Position numbers and translations under genes: made by a program
Notes under the pieces: model-generated
Databases searched by the model: none
Told to the model about the DNA's origin: nothing
What the model saw: the letters and a program-made list of their open reading frames with translations, nothing else
Assembly: GCA_027014185.1 (NCBI GenBank)
Contig: JALWEK010000165.1
Coordinates: 1 to 6,059, forward strand
Length of the DNA: 6,059 nucleotides
Source of the DNA: Aquificaceae bacterium
GTDB lineage: Bacteria; Aquificota; Aquificia; Aquificales; Aquificaceae
Direction of reading: 5' to 3'
Shown here: one piece after another, positions 1 to 5,234 of the stretch
Layout: each line of letters starts with the position of its first letter
Numbering within the stretch: position 1 is the stretch's first letter

Positions 1-1
1 G

Positions 2-481
2 GTGGCAGGGAGATCAGTAGCAAGGGACATGGTGGAAGAATACAGGAAAAGGTTCAAGAAGGAACTCTTGTCTTCCCTCTCTTCTCTCAGGTACATCTCC
101 TACAGGCCCGAGAACGCAGGGGAAGGGAAGTTCTTCTACTTCGTTTCGGACCCGGATTGTCCCTTCTGCAACAGGGTGAAAGGGAAAGTGAAGGAGCTTG
201 CAAACAAGTATGGTTGGGAGGTAAGGCTTGTTTGGTTTCCCCTTCCCTTCCACAGGGAGGCAAAACCCAAAGCTGTTTCCTTTCTCTGCGAAAACAGGAC
301 CTTTGAAGATTACCTGAAGGGCGACTATGGAAAGAAGGAGTGCAGTGAAGGGAAGGAGGAAGTGGAGAGGAGCGTGAAGCTTCTTTCTTTTTACATCGAT
401 GCCACTCCAACCTTCGTCTTTCCGGATGGGAAGGTGATTGTAGGGGCTGACGAGGAAGCCCTGGAGGAAGCTCTCAGATGA
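2..481 (+). CDS. DsbC/DsbG-like thioredoxin-fold thiol:disulfide protein, 5' end probably outside window
   Basis: The 159 visible residues match the catalytic domain of DsbC/DsbG-type disulfide isomerases. The redox motif is C53-P-F-C56, after a beta strand and the segment VSDPD. The cis-proline loop reads ATPTF near residue 136 and is followed by PDGKVIVG, as in thioredoxin folds. A second cysteine pair (C96 and C114) lies 43 and 61 residues after C53, close to the spacing of the structural disulfide in E. coli DsbC. By family, the protein reduces or isomerises disulfides outside the cytoplasm. No signal peptide or DsbC dimerisation domain is visible, so the gene very likely continues upstream. 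GTG at 2 and ATG at 29 are only the first possible starts in view. Its stop overlaps the next start as ATGA (478-481), so the two are probably co-translated. The fold is clear, but whether it acts as oxidase, isomerase or reductase is open. Confidence 0.82.
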   Translation: MAGRSVARDMVEEYRKRFKKELLSSLSSLRYISYRPENAGEGKFFYFVSDPDCPFCNRVKGKVKELANKYGWEVRLVWFPLPFHREAKPKAVSFLCENRTFEDYLKGDYGKKECSEGKEEVERSVKLLSFYIDATPTFVFPDGKVIVGADEEALEEALR

Positions 482-993
482 GGTTTGAAGACGTTTACAG
501 GCTTGCGAAGTTCGGGAAGCTACTCATAAACAGGAAGGTTGCGGGTCTCTACTTCACTACTCCACCATCGTCTGTTCCTCCGGGCTATTACTACCAGCAC
601 ATAAACCTTAATGGAAAGGACTATTACTTCCTGTATAGGGAATTTTCTCTGAAGATAGGGCCTGTCCTCGCCTTTTCTGGGGTGAGAAAGAGGGTGGAAA
701 AGGCTCTTTCGGAACTTCTCGAGGAGATACAGAAGGAGTGCTCAGCGGAAGGCGAGAACGTAAGCGAGCTTGAATTCTTTACAAAACCTCTACCCTTTTT
801 TACTTTTGCGGGTAGATCTCCCGTTCCTTATCCCGAGGAAAAAGAAAACTTTGCTTACGTGAGAAGGGGAAAGGAAGAGCTCTACCTACTCTTGGGAAGG
901 GGAGAACTGCTCCCCAAGAGAGCTTACGAGCTCGTTTTTCATCCCCTCTTTTTCTTTCCAAAACGCTCAGGTAAACTTTACTTCCCTTTCTAA
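478..993 (+). CDS. Hypothetical soluble protein, 171 aa, coupled to the DsbC-like gene
   Basis: I do not recognise this protein. It starts at the ATG of an ATGA overlap with the DsbC-like gene, with GGAGG at 463-467 ten bases upstream, so translation is probably coupled. It has no signal peptide or membrane segment. The first half holds a Tyr-rich patch (PPGYYYQ near residues 34-40, then KDYYFLYREF). A charged helix follows around residues 69-90 (RKRVEKALSELLEEIQKE). The last 70 residues are rich in Phe, Pro and Lys and end in an aromatic/basic tail (FFFPKRSGKLYFPF). There is one cysteine, so it has no redox pair of its own. The arrangement makes it a candidate partner or substrate of the DsbC-like protein, but that is inference from order only. 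The long reverse-strand frame across this gene is judged a shadow. Confidence 0.7.
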   Translation: MRFEDVYRLAKFGKLLINRKVAGLYFTTPPSSVPPGYYYQHINLNGKDYYFLYREFSLKIGPVLAFSGVRKRVEKALSELLEEIQKECSAEGENVSELEFFTKPLPFFTFAGRSPVPYPEEKENFAYVRRGKEELYLLLGRGELLPKRAYELVFHPLFFFPKRSGKLYFPF

Positions 994-997
994 GCTT

Positions 998-1014
998 GTA
1001 TAGTATATTTATAC
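998..1014 (+). promoter_or_regulatory. Candidate -10 element and small inverted repeat before the membrane-protein gene
   Basis: The 25-bp gap between genes is very AT-rich. TATATT at 1004-1009 matches the bacterial -10 consensus at five of six positions and lies nine bases before the ATG at 1019, so a transcript from it would be nearly leaderless. GTATA (998-1002) and TATAC (1010-1014) form an inverted repeat around it and could be an operator. No convincing -35 box is present, so this remains a weak call. Confidence 0.3.
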
Positions 1015-1018
1015 CATT

Positions 1019-1495
1019 ATGAGGGGAGTAGTGTTCGAGGTAGAAAGGGAGAGAGAAAACTCTGACGTCTTCTGGCTTGTAATAGCGGGGGTTGTTTCTT
1101 TTGCGGTTCTCTTTTTCTTTCTGGTTCCTGTATTGAAGGAAGGGTTGAAGCATGAGAAAAGCTTTGACGTTCTGTTCTGGATGCTGGATGAAGGTGCACG
1201 CTGGGGATGGAAGAGCATTTCCCATTCTTGGTTTGGGAAGCTTCTCGGAGTTCTCCTCTACTTTTCTCCCATCGGTATTCTTCTGGGAAACTTTCTCTTC
1301 GTCATCGGTGTTCTGCTCTCTTTCGGAAGAGCTGAGACTATGGACAGGCTGAAGGGCTACGTCTTTTCCCTGCTCCTCGGAACGCTCATTGTCTGGAGCC
1401 TGTTTCTTCTCCTCTTTCTCTGGTTGCTCGGTTACGTTTTCGGTGGAAGGAATTCCGAGGAAACCCTTGAAAACATTATAAAAAGCATACAATGA
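1019..1495 (+). CDS. Hypothetical integral membrane protein, 158 aa
   Basis: I recognise no family. After a charged N-terminus (about 15 residues, rich in Glu and Arg) there are three strongly hydrophobic stretches: about 17-39, 72-102 (long, with a Pro-Ile-Gly break near 84, so possibly two spans), and 113-141. The loop between the first two contains a Trp-rich patch (RWGWK near 61-65). The C-terminus is polar. The ATG at 1019 has no upstream Shine-Dalgarno. A purine run (AGGGGAG, 1022-1028) lies just inside the frame, but the in-frame GTG at 1031 is too close to it to be a better start. The gene follows the DsbC-like pair after 25 bp, so it may be co-transcribed or use its own promoter. It converges on the tRNA-Pro gene. 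Confidence 0.65.
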   Translation: MRGVVFEVERERENSDVFWLVIAGVVSFAVLFFFLVPVLKEGLKHEKSFDVLFWMLDEGARWGWKSISHSWFGKLLGVLLYFSPIGILLGNFLFVIGVLLSFGRAETMDRLKGYVFSLLLGTLIVWSLFLLLFLWLLGYVFGGRNSEETLENIIKSIQ

Positions 1496-1497
1496 CC

Positions 1498-1570
1498 TGC
1501 CGAAATAATGCCGAAAAAAAGGGGTAAAAAAGGGGGTAAAAAGGGGGTCAAATAAGGGTCAAAAAGGAGG
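1498..1570. repeat. Imperfect 11-12 bp A-run/G-run tandem array, purine-only tract
   Basis: TGCCGAAA occurs twice, 11 bp apart (1498-1505 and 1509-1516). It is followed by degenerate units of five to seven A then four or five G then T: 1514-1525, 1526-1537, 1538-1548, 1549-1559 and 1560-1570. The G-runs at 1521, 1532, 1543 and 1556 are separated by 7, 6 and 8 bases, so the plus strand is near a four-tract G-quadruplex pattern. On the minus strand, downstream of the tRNA, the transcript would be nearly G-free with U-runs of five to seven. This could serve as a termination or Rho-entry zone. It codes for nothing I can support. Confidence 0.75.
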
Positions 1571-1575
1571 AGGAA

Positions 1576-1632
1576 ATGTGGGGCTTAGCCTTGGAAATCA
1601 AGGAGGGGAAGTATCGGGGCGGGGGGACTTGA
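1576..1632 (+). CDS. Possible 18-codon small ORF antisense to the tRNA 3' end
   Basis: AAGGAGG at 1564-1570 lies five bases before an ATG at 1576, an ideal ribosome-binding arrangement. The frame runs for 18 codons (MWGLALEIKEGKYRGGGT) to TGA at 1630-1632. Its last six codons are the complement of the 3' end of tRNA-Pro, so that part of the peptide is dictated by the tRNA. The surrounding purine richness makes a chance Shine-Dalgarno likely. It is listed because the initiation signal is better than those of several real genes here, not because a function is recognised. Confidence 0.15.
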   Translation: MWGLALEIKEGKYRGGGT

Positions 1633-1686
1633 ACCCCCGACCTTCGGCTCCCAAAGCCGACGCTCTGCCACCTGAGCTACACCCCG
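1614..1686 (-). tRNA. tRNA-Pro, anticodon UGG
   Basis: The reverse strand folds into a complete cloverleaf. The 7-bp acceptor stem is CGGGGTG with CGCCCCG (one G-U pair). The D arm is closed by GCTC/GAGC. The anticodon stem TCGGC/GCCGA surrounds the loop TTTGGGA. The T arm is GGGGG-TTCAAGT-CCCCC. The anticodon TGG is at 1653-1651, reading CCA and, by wobble, other proline codons. C1-G72 and A73 are the hallmark of bacterial tRNA-Pro, and G37 fits m1G37 modification. The CCA end is not encoded (A73 is followed by TAC), so it must be added by nucleotidyltransferase. This tRNA lacks A36, so it is not a substrate of neighbouring MiaA. Confidence 0.97.
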
Positions 1687-1700
1687 TAGGGCAATATATT

Positions 1701-1729
1701 ATTATCTAACCGGAACATAACGATTTCAA
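1701..1729 (-). promoter_or_regulatory. Sigma-70-type promoter of tRNA-Pro
   Basis: On the reverse strand, TTGAAA (1729-1724) and GATAAT (1706-1701) each match the consensus at five of six positions, with an optimal 17-base spacer. Transcription would begin about seven bases on, near 1694, only some eight bases before the mature tRNA 5' end. The -35 box ends two bases from the miaA ATG, so polymerase bound here would cover the miaA start region. Confidence 0.7.
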
Positions 1730-1731
1730 GA

Positions 1732-2649
1732 ATGAACGAGCTCTTGATAATAGGGGGTCCTACCGCCGTCGGAAAGTCCGAGGTGGCCTGCTGTGTTGCA
1801 AAGAGGCTGGGAGGGGAGATCATAAGTGCGGACTCTATGGCCGTGTACAGGGGCATGGATGTGGGGACGGCAAAGCCGTGGGAGTGTATGAGGGAGGTAA
1901 GGCATTACCTTGTGGACGTGGTGGACCCCGGCGAGTACTTTGATGCCAAGATCTTCGAGAAAAAGGCCCTAAAGGCTATAGAGGAGATAAGGAGTAAGGG
2001 TAAGGTCCCCATAGTTGTTGGTGGAACGTACCTGTACATACAGGCACTACTATTCGGTATAGAGGAGACTCCAGAGCCGAACAGACCCCTCAGGGAGAGG
2101 CTCTACAAGATAGCGGAGAAGAAAGGGAGAGCCTTCCTCTACGGAAAATTGAAAATTGTGGATCCGGAGTATGCGGCGAAGATCCACGAGAACGATGTGA
2201 GAAGAGTAGTTAGGGCACTGGAGGTGTTTATAGAAACTGGAAGACCTTTCTCTTCCTTCCACAGATGGGAGAGGCCGCGGTTCAGCTTCCTCGGGTTCTT
2301 TCTGAGCAGGAGCTGGGAGAGTCTATCAGAGAGGATAGAGCTTAGGGTCAGGAGGATGATAGAGAGCGGCCTTGTGGAGGAGGTGAAGGAGCTTCTGGAT
2401 AAAGGGTTCGAGCACTTTCTAACCTCCTCTCAGGCGATAGGTTACAAGGAGCTCATACCATACCTGAAGGGTGAGGAGAGCCTTGAAGAGGCTATTGAGA
2501 AGATAGTTAGGAATACAAAGGAGTACGCTAAGCGTCAGATAAGATGGTTCAGAAGGCAGGGATGGAAGGAGATAAACCTCGACGAGATCCCCGAGGAGGA
2601 GGCCTGCGATCTGATAGTCAGGAGCTATCTGCAAACTCCTTTATCCTGA
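1732..2649 (+). CDS. miaA: tRNA dimethylallyltransferase (MiaA)
   Basis: MiaA transfers a dimethylallyl group from DMAPP to N6 of A37 in tRNAs reading codons that begin with U. The protein has 305 residues, the usual length. Signature motifs appear in order: the P-loop GPTAVGKS at 9-16, ISADSMAVYRGMDVGTAKP at 31-49 with the catalytic Asp (D34), VVDPGEYFDA at 63-72, VGGTYLYIQALL at 96-107, DPEYAAKIHENDVRRVVRAL at 144-163, SSQAIGYKE at 232-240, and EYAKRQIRWFRRQ at 264-276. Ala replaces the more common Gln in DSMxVY, and Tyr replaces the usual Gly in GGTxLY; both positions vary in the family. The ATG at 1732 fits, because the P-loop follows eight residues later, but no Shine-Dalgarno is visible. 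It is divergent from tRNA-Pro, and its 3' end overlaps the convergent rusA by 32 bp. Confidence 0.97.
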   Translation: MNELLIIGGPTAVGKSEVACCVAKRLGGEIISADSMAVYRGMDVGTAKPWECMREVRHYLVDVVDPGEYFDAKIFEKKALKAIEEIRSKGKVPIVVGGTYLYIQALLFGIEETPEPNRPLRERLYKIAEKKGRAFLYGKLKIVDPEYAAKIHENDVRRVVRALEVFIETGRPFSSFHRWERPRFSFLGFFLSRSWESLSERIELRVRRMIESGLVEEVKELLDKGFEHFLTSSQAIGYKELIPYLKGEESLEEAIEKIVRNTKEYAKRQIRWFRRQGWKEINLDEIPEEEACDLIVRSYLQTPLS

Positions 2650-2983
2650 TCTCCACGCCCTGATTTCCCCTCTCGATCCTCTTTACCGTCCTTACTTCGT
2701 ATATCAGGTTGTCGTTCTTTATTACGCCGGCCTTTTCGAGGACGTCCCAGAGGCTCTTTAGCATGTTATCTATATCCCTCTTCCTGTGGTTGGGAAGTAT
2801 CAGGGTAATGTCCACTGAGATCTTTTTATCTATGGGATCGCCTTTGTACTGCTGGCGCAGTTCCCAGAGGGCCCTTACCTCCCAGTTTTTCACCCTAGGC
2901 GGCTTGAAGACCTTTCCTCCCTTTCTCCTTATGTACCTGTTCGTTTTGGGAACCGGGATCTGAGAGAGCCTAAGAACCAACAT
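2618..2983 (-). CDS. rusA: RusA-family Holliday-junction resolvase
   Basis: RusA is a homodimeric, metal-dependent endonuclease that cuts four-way DNA junctions during recombination and fork repair. The 121 residues equal the family length. The N-terminal IPVPKTNRYIRR (9-20) matches the RusA opening. The catalytic block KRDIDNMLKSLWDVLEKAG (68-86) followed by VIKNDN supplies D70, D72, K76 and D91. These are the same residue numbers as the essential acidic triad and lysine of E. coli RusA, which supports the ATG at 2983 as the start. It is the last gene of the minus-strand operon, and its start lies 14 bp inside the DUF4149 gene. Only GG precedes the ATG as a ribosome-binding signal, and the ATG sits in the loop of a perfect hairpin. 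RusA genes are often prophage-borne; this one sits among housekeeping genes, as I recall for Aquifex aeolicus. Confidence 0.93.
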   Translation of the reverse strand: MLVLRLSQIPVPKTNRYIRRKGGKVFKPPRVKNWEVRALWELRQQYKGDPIDKKISVDITLILPNHRKRDIDNMLKSLWDVLEKAGVIKNDNLIYEVRTVKRIERGNQGVEIRIKEFADSS

Positions 2984-3386
2984 CCTTGGTTCTTACTATA
3001 AGATAGACCACGGCACCGAAGGTAAGGAAGAGGGAGACCGTGCTCATTATCACCGATATTAGATGCATCTTGACGAACTCGGGAGAGCCGGCCACCTTCA
3101 TGCTGTGAGCCTGAGGAAGAACGTAGAACTCCAGGGCAAGTAAGACTATCAGGTTCGTCGCGAGCAGGGTAAGCAGGAACCTGCTCATCCTGGAGGTTAT
3201 GCCTATCAGAAGCGATATTCCGACTGCACCAAGCCCAACCCCAAAGTAAAGGGGGAACACCTTCTCAACTATATCGCCAGCGGCGCTCCTTTCTAGCGTT
3301 CTGAACAGCTCTGGGGCGACTATAAAGCTGAAGAAGGTTCCAAGACCGAAGTAGAACGATAGCAGAAATATCATCACCCTATTCAC
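2970..3386 (-). CDS. DUF4149 (TMEM205-like) membrane protein
   Basis: This 138-residue protein has four predicted membrane spans (about 4-24, 46-64, 69-89 and 108-131). It carries the family's conserved pieces: APELF after span 1 (24-28), [13 protein letters not shown] leading into span 2 (36-48), and a His in KMHLIS before span 4. The molecular function of DUF4149 is not established. The start is GTG at 3386, chosen because a full AAGGAGGT lies five bases upstream inside the tail of the transporter gene. An ATG at 3374 would remove four residues and has a poorer site. The gene overlaps the transporter by 8 bp and rusA by 14 bp. Its genetic link to a LeuT-type transporter is the only clue to its role here. 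Confidence 0.85.
   Translation of the reverse strand: MNRVMIFLLSFYFGLGTFFSFIVAPELFRTLERSAAGDIVEKVFPLYFGVGLGAVGISLLIGITSRMSRFLLTLLATNLIVLLALEFYVLPQAHSMKVAGSPEFVKMHLISVIMSTVSLFLTFGAVVYLIVRTKDVGS
2971..2995 (-). promoter_or_regulatory. Perfect 10-bp hairpin with the rusA start codon in its loop
   Basis: TAAGAACCAA (2971-2980) and TTGGTTCTTA (2986-2995) are exact reverse complements around a 5-base loop. In the minus-strand mRNA the loop reads GGAUG, whose AUG is the rusA start. The 3' arm also holds most of the stop codon of the upstream gene (2972-2970). No U-run follows, so it is not an intrinsic terminator. It looks suited to translational coupling: ribosomes finishing the DUF4149 gene would open the stem and free the rusA start. 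Confidence 0.6.
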
Positions 3387-4923
3387 AGGCGACCTCCTTG
3401 GGCTTTCTCTTCTCGGCTATGAACACGAGCAGCGTAAGGAAGAGGAAGAGTCCTATAAGGTAGAACCTCGTGACCCATACCGTCCAGTGGGTCTCCGCCA
3501 TAACCTTTGGTATGTATTCCTTACCCCACGCACCAAGAAGTACCAAAAGGAACAGGGGGGTTACGTACCTCATCACGTAGTAGTAGATCTTGGGCACCTT
3601 TATGATCCCTCCCCTGTTTATCTCCTCCCAAGCCCTCTGGCCTCCGAATATCCACATAAAGATCACCATCTCGAGCAGCCCGAAGAACACGACCCCTATG
3701 GTCCCGGCCCAGAAGTCCATCTCATCCAGGGACTTGTTCAGGAAGATCACCAGATGGGCGCTGAAGAAGACTATACCTGCTGTGATCAGAACAGAGTTCT
3801 TCCTAGAGATCCCGAACTCGTCCTCGAAGAAGGCTATCAGGGGTTGCATGAGAGCTATGGAAGATGTGAGGCCTGCGAAAAAGAGAAGGAAGAACCACAG
3901 GAACCCCAGGAACTCACCCGCAGGCATGTTCGAGAAGATGGCCGGAAGGCTTATGAAGCCAAGGTTGAAGGCTCCGGACTGAGCTATGGCGACAGCGTTC
4001 GCCACTCCGAAGAAGGCCACCGCCGCGGGTATGGCGAGGGATCCTCCGAGAACCACCTCCGCCGTCTCGTTGAGGGATGCTGCCGTAAGCCCGCTCAGGG
4101 TTATATCCTGATCCCTTCTAACGTAGGAGGCGTAGGTTATGATGGCTCCGAACCCCAAGCTCAATGTGAAGAAGATCTGACCTGAGGCCGCTATCCAGAC
4201 GCCAGGGTCCGTTAGCTTGGAGAGGTCCGGCTTCCAGAGGAAGTTGAGCCCCTGAAGGGCACTCCCGTTGGGGGTCTCCAAAAGGAAAACCCTGACAACC
4301 AGTATAACCGCGAGGATGAACAGCGTGGGCATCGCCACCTTGGCGAAGGCCTCTATACCTCTGGACACGCCCCTTATCAGTATCAGGACGTTTATAACCA
4401 TGGTTATGCAGAAGACAACGTACGCATAGAGGGAGGGGGTTATGAGGTCCTGCCCTGTCCCCACGTAGCTCACGAGGAACTCTTTAAAGGGCTTCAGATA
4501 GGTATCCGGGTCGCTTCCGTTCTCCGGAACGCTCGGGACCAATCCGAGCAGGAACCTCACGGCGAAGCCGAGTGTCCAGGACTCTATGTAAACGTAGTAG
4601 ATGATGACCACGAGAGGTATCCAGAGACCGAACACCCCTACGATCTTGGATATCTTGTTCCTCCACAGAAGGTAGAAGATGGCAGGGGTCGTTCCATGCC
4701 CCTGTGCGCCCCCGTACCTCCCGATGGCCCACTCTATCCACATAAGGGGTATACCTATTATCAGTAGTGCGATTATGTAAGGGATCATGAAGGCCCCGCC
4801 CCCGTTCTCGGCCGCCTGTACGGGAAAGCGGAGGAAGTTACCGAGGCCTACCGCGTTCCCCGCCATGGCGAGGATCAGGCCTATCCTCGTCGCCCACCTC
4901 TCCCTTCCGTAGCCCTGCGTCAT
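3379..4923 (-). CDS. leuT: LeuT-type Na+-coupled amino-acid transporter (neurotransmitter:sodium symporter family)
   Basis: At 514 residues this is a close orthologue of Aquifex LeuT, the structural model of the family, with a 12-span LeuT fold in the inner membrane. It imports neutral amino acids with Na+. Compared with LeuT from memory, numbering shifts by +2 early and -1 after a 3-residue deletion in the loop around 155-160. Na1 ligands A24, N29, T253 and N285 are kept, as are Na2 ligands G22, V25, A350, T353 and S354. Pocket residues L27, G28, V106, Y110, F252, S255 and F258 are kept. LeuT I359 is Leu here (L358). The extracellular gate R32/D403 is intact. E289 occupies the site of LeuT E290, so transport should be chloride-independent. 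The ATG at 4923 fits the LeuT N-terminus but has no Shine-Dalgarno. It starts 10 bp after FUN14 and overlaps the DUF4149 gene. Confidence 0.96.
   Translation of the reverse strand: MTQGYGRERWATRIGLILAMAGNAVGLGNFLRFPVQAAENGGGAFMIPYIIALLIIGIPLMWIEWAIGRYGGAQGHGTTPAIFYLLWRNKISKIVGVFGLWIPLVVIIYYVYIESWTLGFAVRFLLGLVPSVPENGSDPDTYLKPFKEFLVSYVGTGQDLITPSLYAYVVFCITMVINVLILIRGVSRGIEAFAKVAMPTLFILAVILVVRVFLLETPNGSALQGLNFLWKPDLSKLTDPGVWIAASGQIFFTLSLGFGAIITYASYVRRDQDITLSGLTAASLNETAEVVLGGSLAIPAAVAFFGVANAVAIAQSGAFNLGFISLPAIFSNMPAGEFLGFLWFFLLFFAGLTSSIALMQPLIAFFEDEFGISRKNSVLITAGIVFFSAHLVIFLNKSLDEMDFWAGTIGVVFFGLLEMVIFMWIFGGQRAWEEINRGGIIKVPKIYYYVMRYVTPLFLLVLLGAWGKEYIPKVMAETHWTVWVTRFYLIGLFLFLTLLVFIAEKRKPKEVACE
3392..3399 (-). 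promoter_or_regulatory. Consensus Shine-Dalgarno of the DUF4149 gene
   Basis: The reverse strand reads AAGGAGGT, a full match to the anti-Shine-Dalgarno, five bases before GTG at 3386. It lies within the last codons of the transporter gene. It decides the GTG start over the internal ATG at 3374 and supports coupled but independently strong initiation. Confidence 0.8.
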
Positions 4924-4932
4924 AGCGCAAAT

Positions 4933-4938
4933 ATTATA
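4933..4938 (-). promoter_or_regulatory. Candidate internal -10 box before the leuT-type gene
   Basis: TATAAT on the reverse strand overlaps the FUN14 stop codon and lies nine bases before the transporter ATG. Transcription from it would give a nearly leaderless mRNA, consistent with the missing Shine-Dalgarno. No -35 match is found 16-18 bases upstream (AGGATT at the 17-base position), so it may be fortuitous. Confidence 0.25.
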
Positions 4939-5233
4939 CTTTCATACCTATTGCGAATCCTACAGCAAAGCTCCCTCCAAAGGAGAGGGTCCTGACAGTG
5001 TTCTTGGCAAAACTCTCGAAGGAGGAGAAGAAGCTGTTCGCAAACTTGCTTATCTCGCCCCACTTTACCACGATGACCCCGTTGTCTGCCAGCCACAGGA
5101 GGCTAAGAACATAGAGCCCTAGCAGGAAGGCCATTATCTTGAAGACCCTCTTGAGGGTAAAGCCCACCAGAAATCCCAGTGCGCCCCCAAAGCCCATCTC
5201 CTTTAAAACTTCATTTCCAAGAAGATCTTCCAC
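4934..5233 (-). CDS. FUN14 family small membrane protein, 99 aa (GTG start)
   Basis: This protein shows the FUN14 pattern. A Gly-rich first span (about 13-27, [15 protein letters not shown]) is followed by a basic KRVFKI, a second span (33-49), then the conserved turn [11 protein letters not shown] (51-61) with its Trp. An amphipathic stretch and a C-terminal Gly-rich segment (86-97, [12 protein letters not shown]) follow. In eukaryotes FUN14 proteins include the mitophagy receptor FUNDC1; the bacterial function is unknown. I start it at GTG 5233, because GGAGGT lies five bases upstream and this start falls one base past the phosphorylase stop. The longer frame to 5266 would add eleven Arg-rich residues inside the phosphorylase gene with no signal. 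It sits between a nucleoside phosphorylase and an amino-acid transporter, so it is probably expressed with both. Confidence 0.85.
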   Translation of the reverse strand: MEDLLGNEVLKEMGFGGALGFLVGFTLKRVFKIMAFLLGLYVLSLLWLADNGVIVVKWGEISKFANSFFSSFESFAKNTVRTLSFGGSFAVGFAIGMKV

Positions 5234-5234
5234 C

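Noticed and set aside
899..915. GGGGAG/CTCCCC inverted repeat inside the 171-aa gene
   Set aside because: It lies mid-gene with no T-run or start/stop nearby; probably incidental to codon use.
800..1492. Long open frame (230 codons) on the minus strand across the two orphan genes
   Set aside because: It lies opposite genes with better support (ATGA coupling, clear membrane-segment pattern). Its product is low-complexity and charged, as expected from the complement of hydrophobic codons, and it has no good start signal.
1498..1570. CRISPR-like array
   Set aside because: Units are 11-12 bp, with no spacers and no palindromic repeats; it is a simple periodic purine tract.
1589..1603. Hairpin CCTTG-GAAAT-CAAGG downstream of the tRNA as an intrinsic terminator
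   Set aside because: The stem is only 5 bp, and on the tRNA strand the first T-run comes about 20 bases later, so it does not fit an intrinsic terminator.
1614..1731. MiaA modifying the adjacent tRNA as a functional pair
   Set aside because: MiaA needs A36-A37; this tRNA-Pro has anticodon UGG and G37, so it cannot be a substrate. The adjacency may matter only for promoter overlap.
3487..4185. Plus-strand open frame of 232 codons opposite the transporter
   Set aside because: The opposite strand is an unmistakable LeuT orthologue; this frame shows no recognisable motifs and is a shadow.
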